From UBA2185 sp964564625 (GTDB lineage: Bacteria; Desulfobacterota; Syntrophia; Syntrophales; UBA2185), in the NCBI GenBank assembly GCA_964564625.1, contig CAZMBE010000050.1:1-14362 (forward strand): a DNA stretch of 14,362 nucleotides, given 5' to 3'. This document shows positions 14,332 to 14,362 of the stretch, in pieces (the stretch's first letter is position 1; every line of letters starts with the position of its first letter). The notes beneath the pieces are model-generated. The model searched no databases, had not been told where the DNA came from, and was given only the letters and a program-made list of their open reading frames with translations. Made by a program: the position numbers and the translations under genes.

Positions 14332-14362
14332 AAAAAAGACAACGCCAATCGGCTCTGCCTTT
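14332..14362 (-). terminator. Terminator of an off-window minus-strand gene
   Basis: On the minus strand AAAGGCAGAGCC, loop GATT and GGCGTTGTCTTT pair over 12 positions with one mismatch and two G-U pairs, followed by further T's. It implies a minus-strand gene ending just beyond the right edge. The AT-rich stretch 14149-14331 holds no gene that I can see; it presumably carries the ankyrin gene promoter. Confidence 0.5.

Overview
The window looks like a chromosomal segment of an anaerobic, motile deltaproteobacterium (Desulfobacterota, Syntrophales/Syntrophobacterales-like). This is inferred from gene content: a ferredoxin-dependent 2-oxoacid oxidoreductase operon with an HdrA/GltD-like flavoprotein, sigma-54 regulation, a dCache chemoreceptor, a likely selenocysteine protein, and a RAYT transposase with G-rich REP-like ends. 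No rRNA, tRNA, CRISPR array or prophage was seen.

Layout. (1) 1-6024, minus strand: a five-gene operon in the order ferredoxin (korD), alpha (korA), beta (korB), gamma (korC), then a large flavin/iron-sulfur protein that runs off the left edge. Spacings are tight, with a 4-nt overlap (korA/korB), a 1-nt overlap (korB/korC) and a 3-nt gap (korC/flavoprotein), so all five products probably act together in moving electrons between a 2-oxoacid, ferredoxin and perhaps NAD(P)H. (2) 6025-6284: a divergent regulatory region with a sigma-70-like kor promoter (minus strand) and a near-consensus sigma-54 promoter (plus strand). (3) 6285-10211, plus strand: an NtrC-type response regulator, then a second sigma-54 promoter with upstream dyads, a small receiver-like orphan protein and a 630-aa methyl-accepting chemotaxis protein, ended by a strong 14-bp hairpin.

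(4) 10212-12359, plus strand: the most interesting part. A gene at 10518-10862 reads as a complete 114-aa ArsC/Spx-family thioredoxin-fold protein only if an in-frame TGA (10548-10550) is decoded as selenocysteine. The TGA sits exactly where the first cysteine of the family's CxxC motif belongs, giving UxxC, and a 7-bp hairpin with an AGUUC loop follows 15 nt later. The gene has a perfect Shine-Dalgarno and its own promoter. Conventional calling would give only a 93-aa fragment from a TTG codon, without the redox centre. An aldehyde dehydrogenase gene follows. (5) 12371-13300: a RAYT/Y1 transposase gene tightly bounded by 24-bp inverted REP-like repeats (23/24 identical); the left repeat also supplies the -35 box of a promoter that would give a leaderless transposase mRNA. 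(6) 13370-14148, minus strand: an ankyrin-repeat lipoprotein gene broken by one missing base in an A-run. The right edge holds a terminator for an off-window minus-strand gene.
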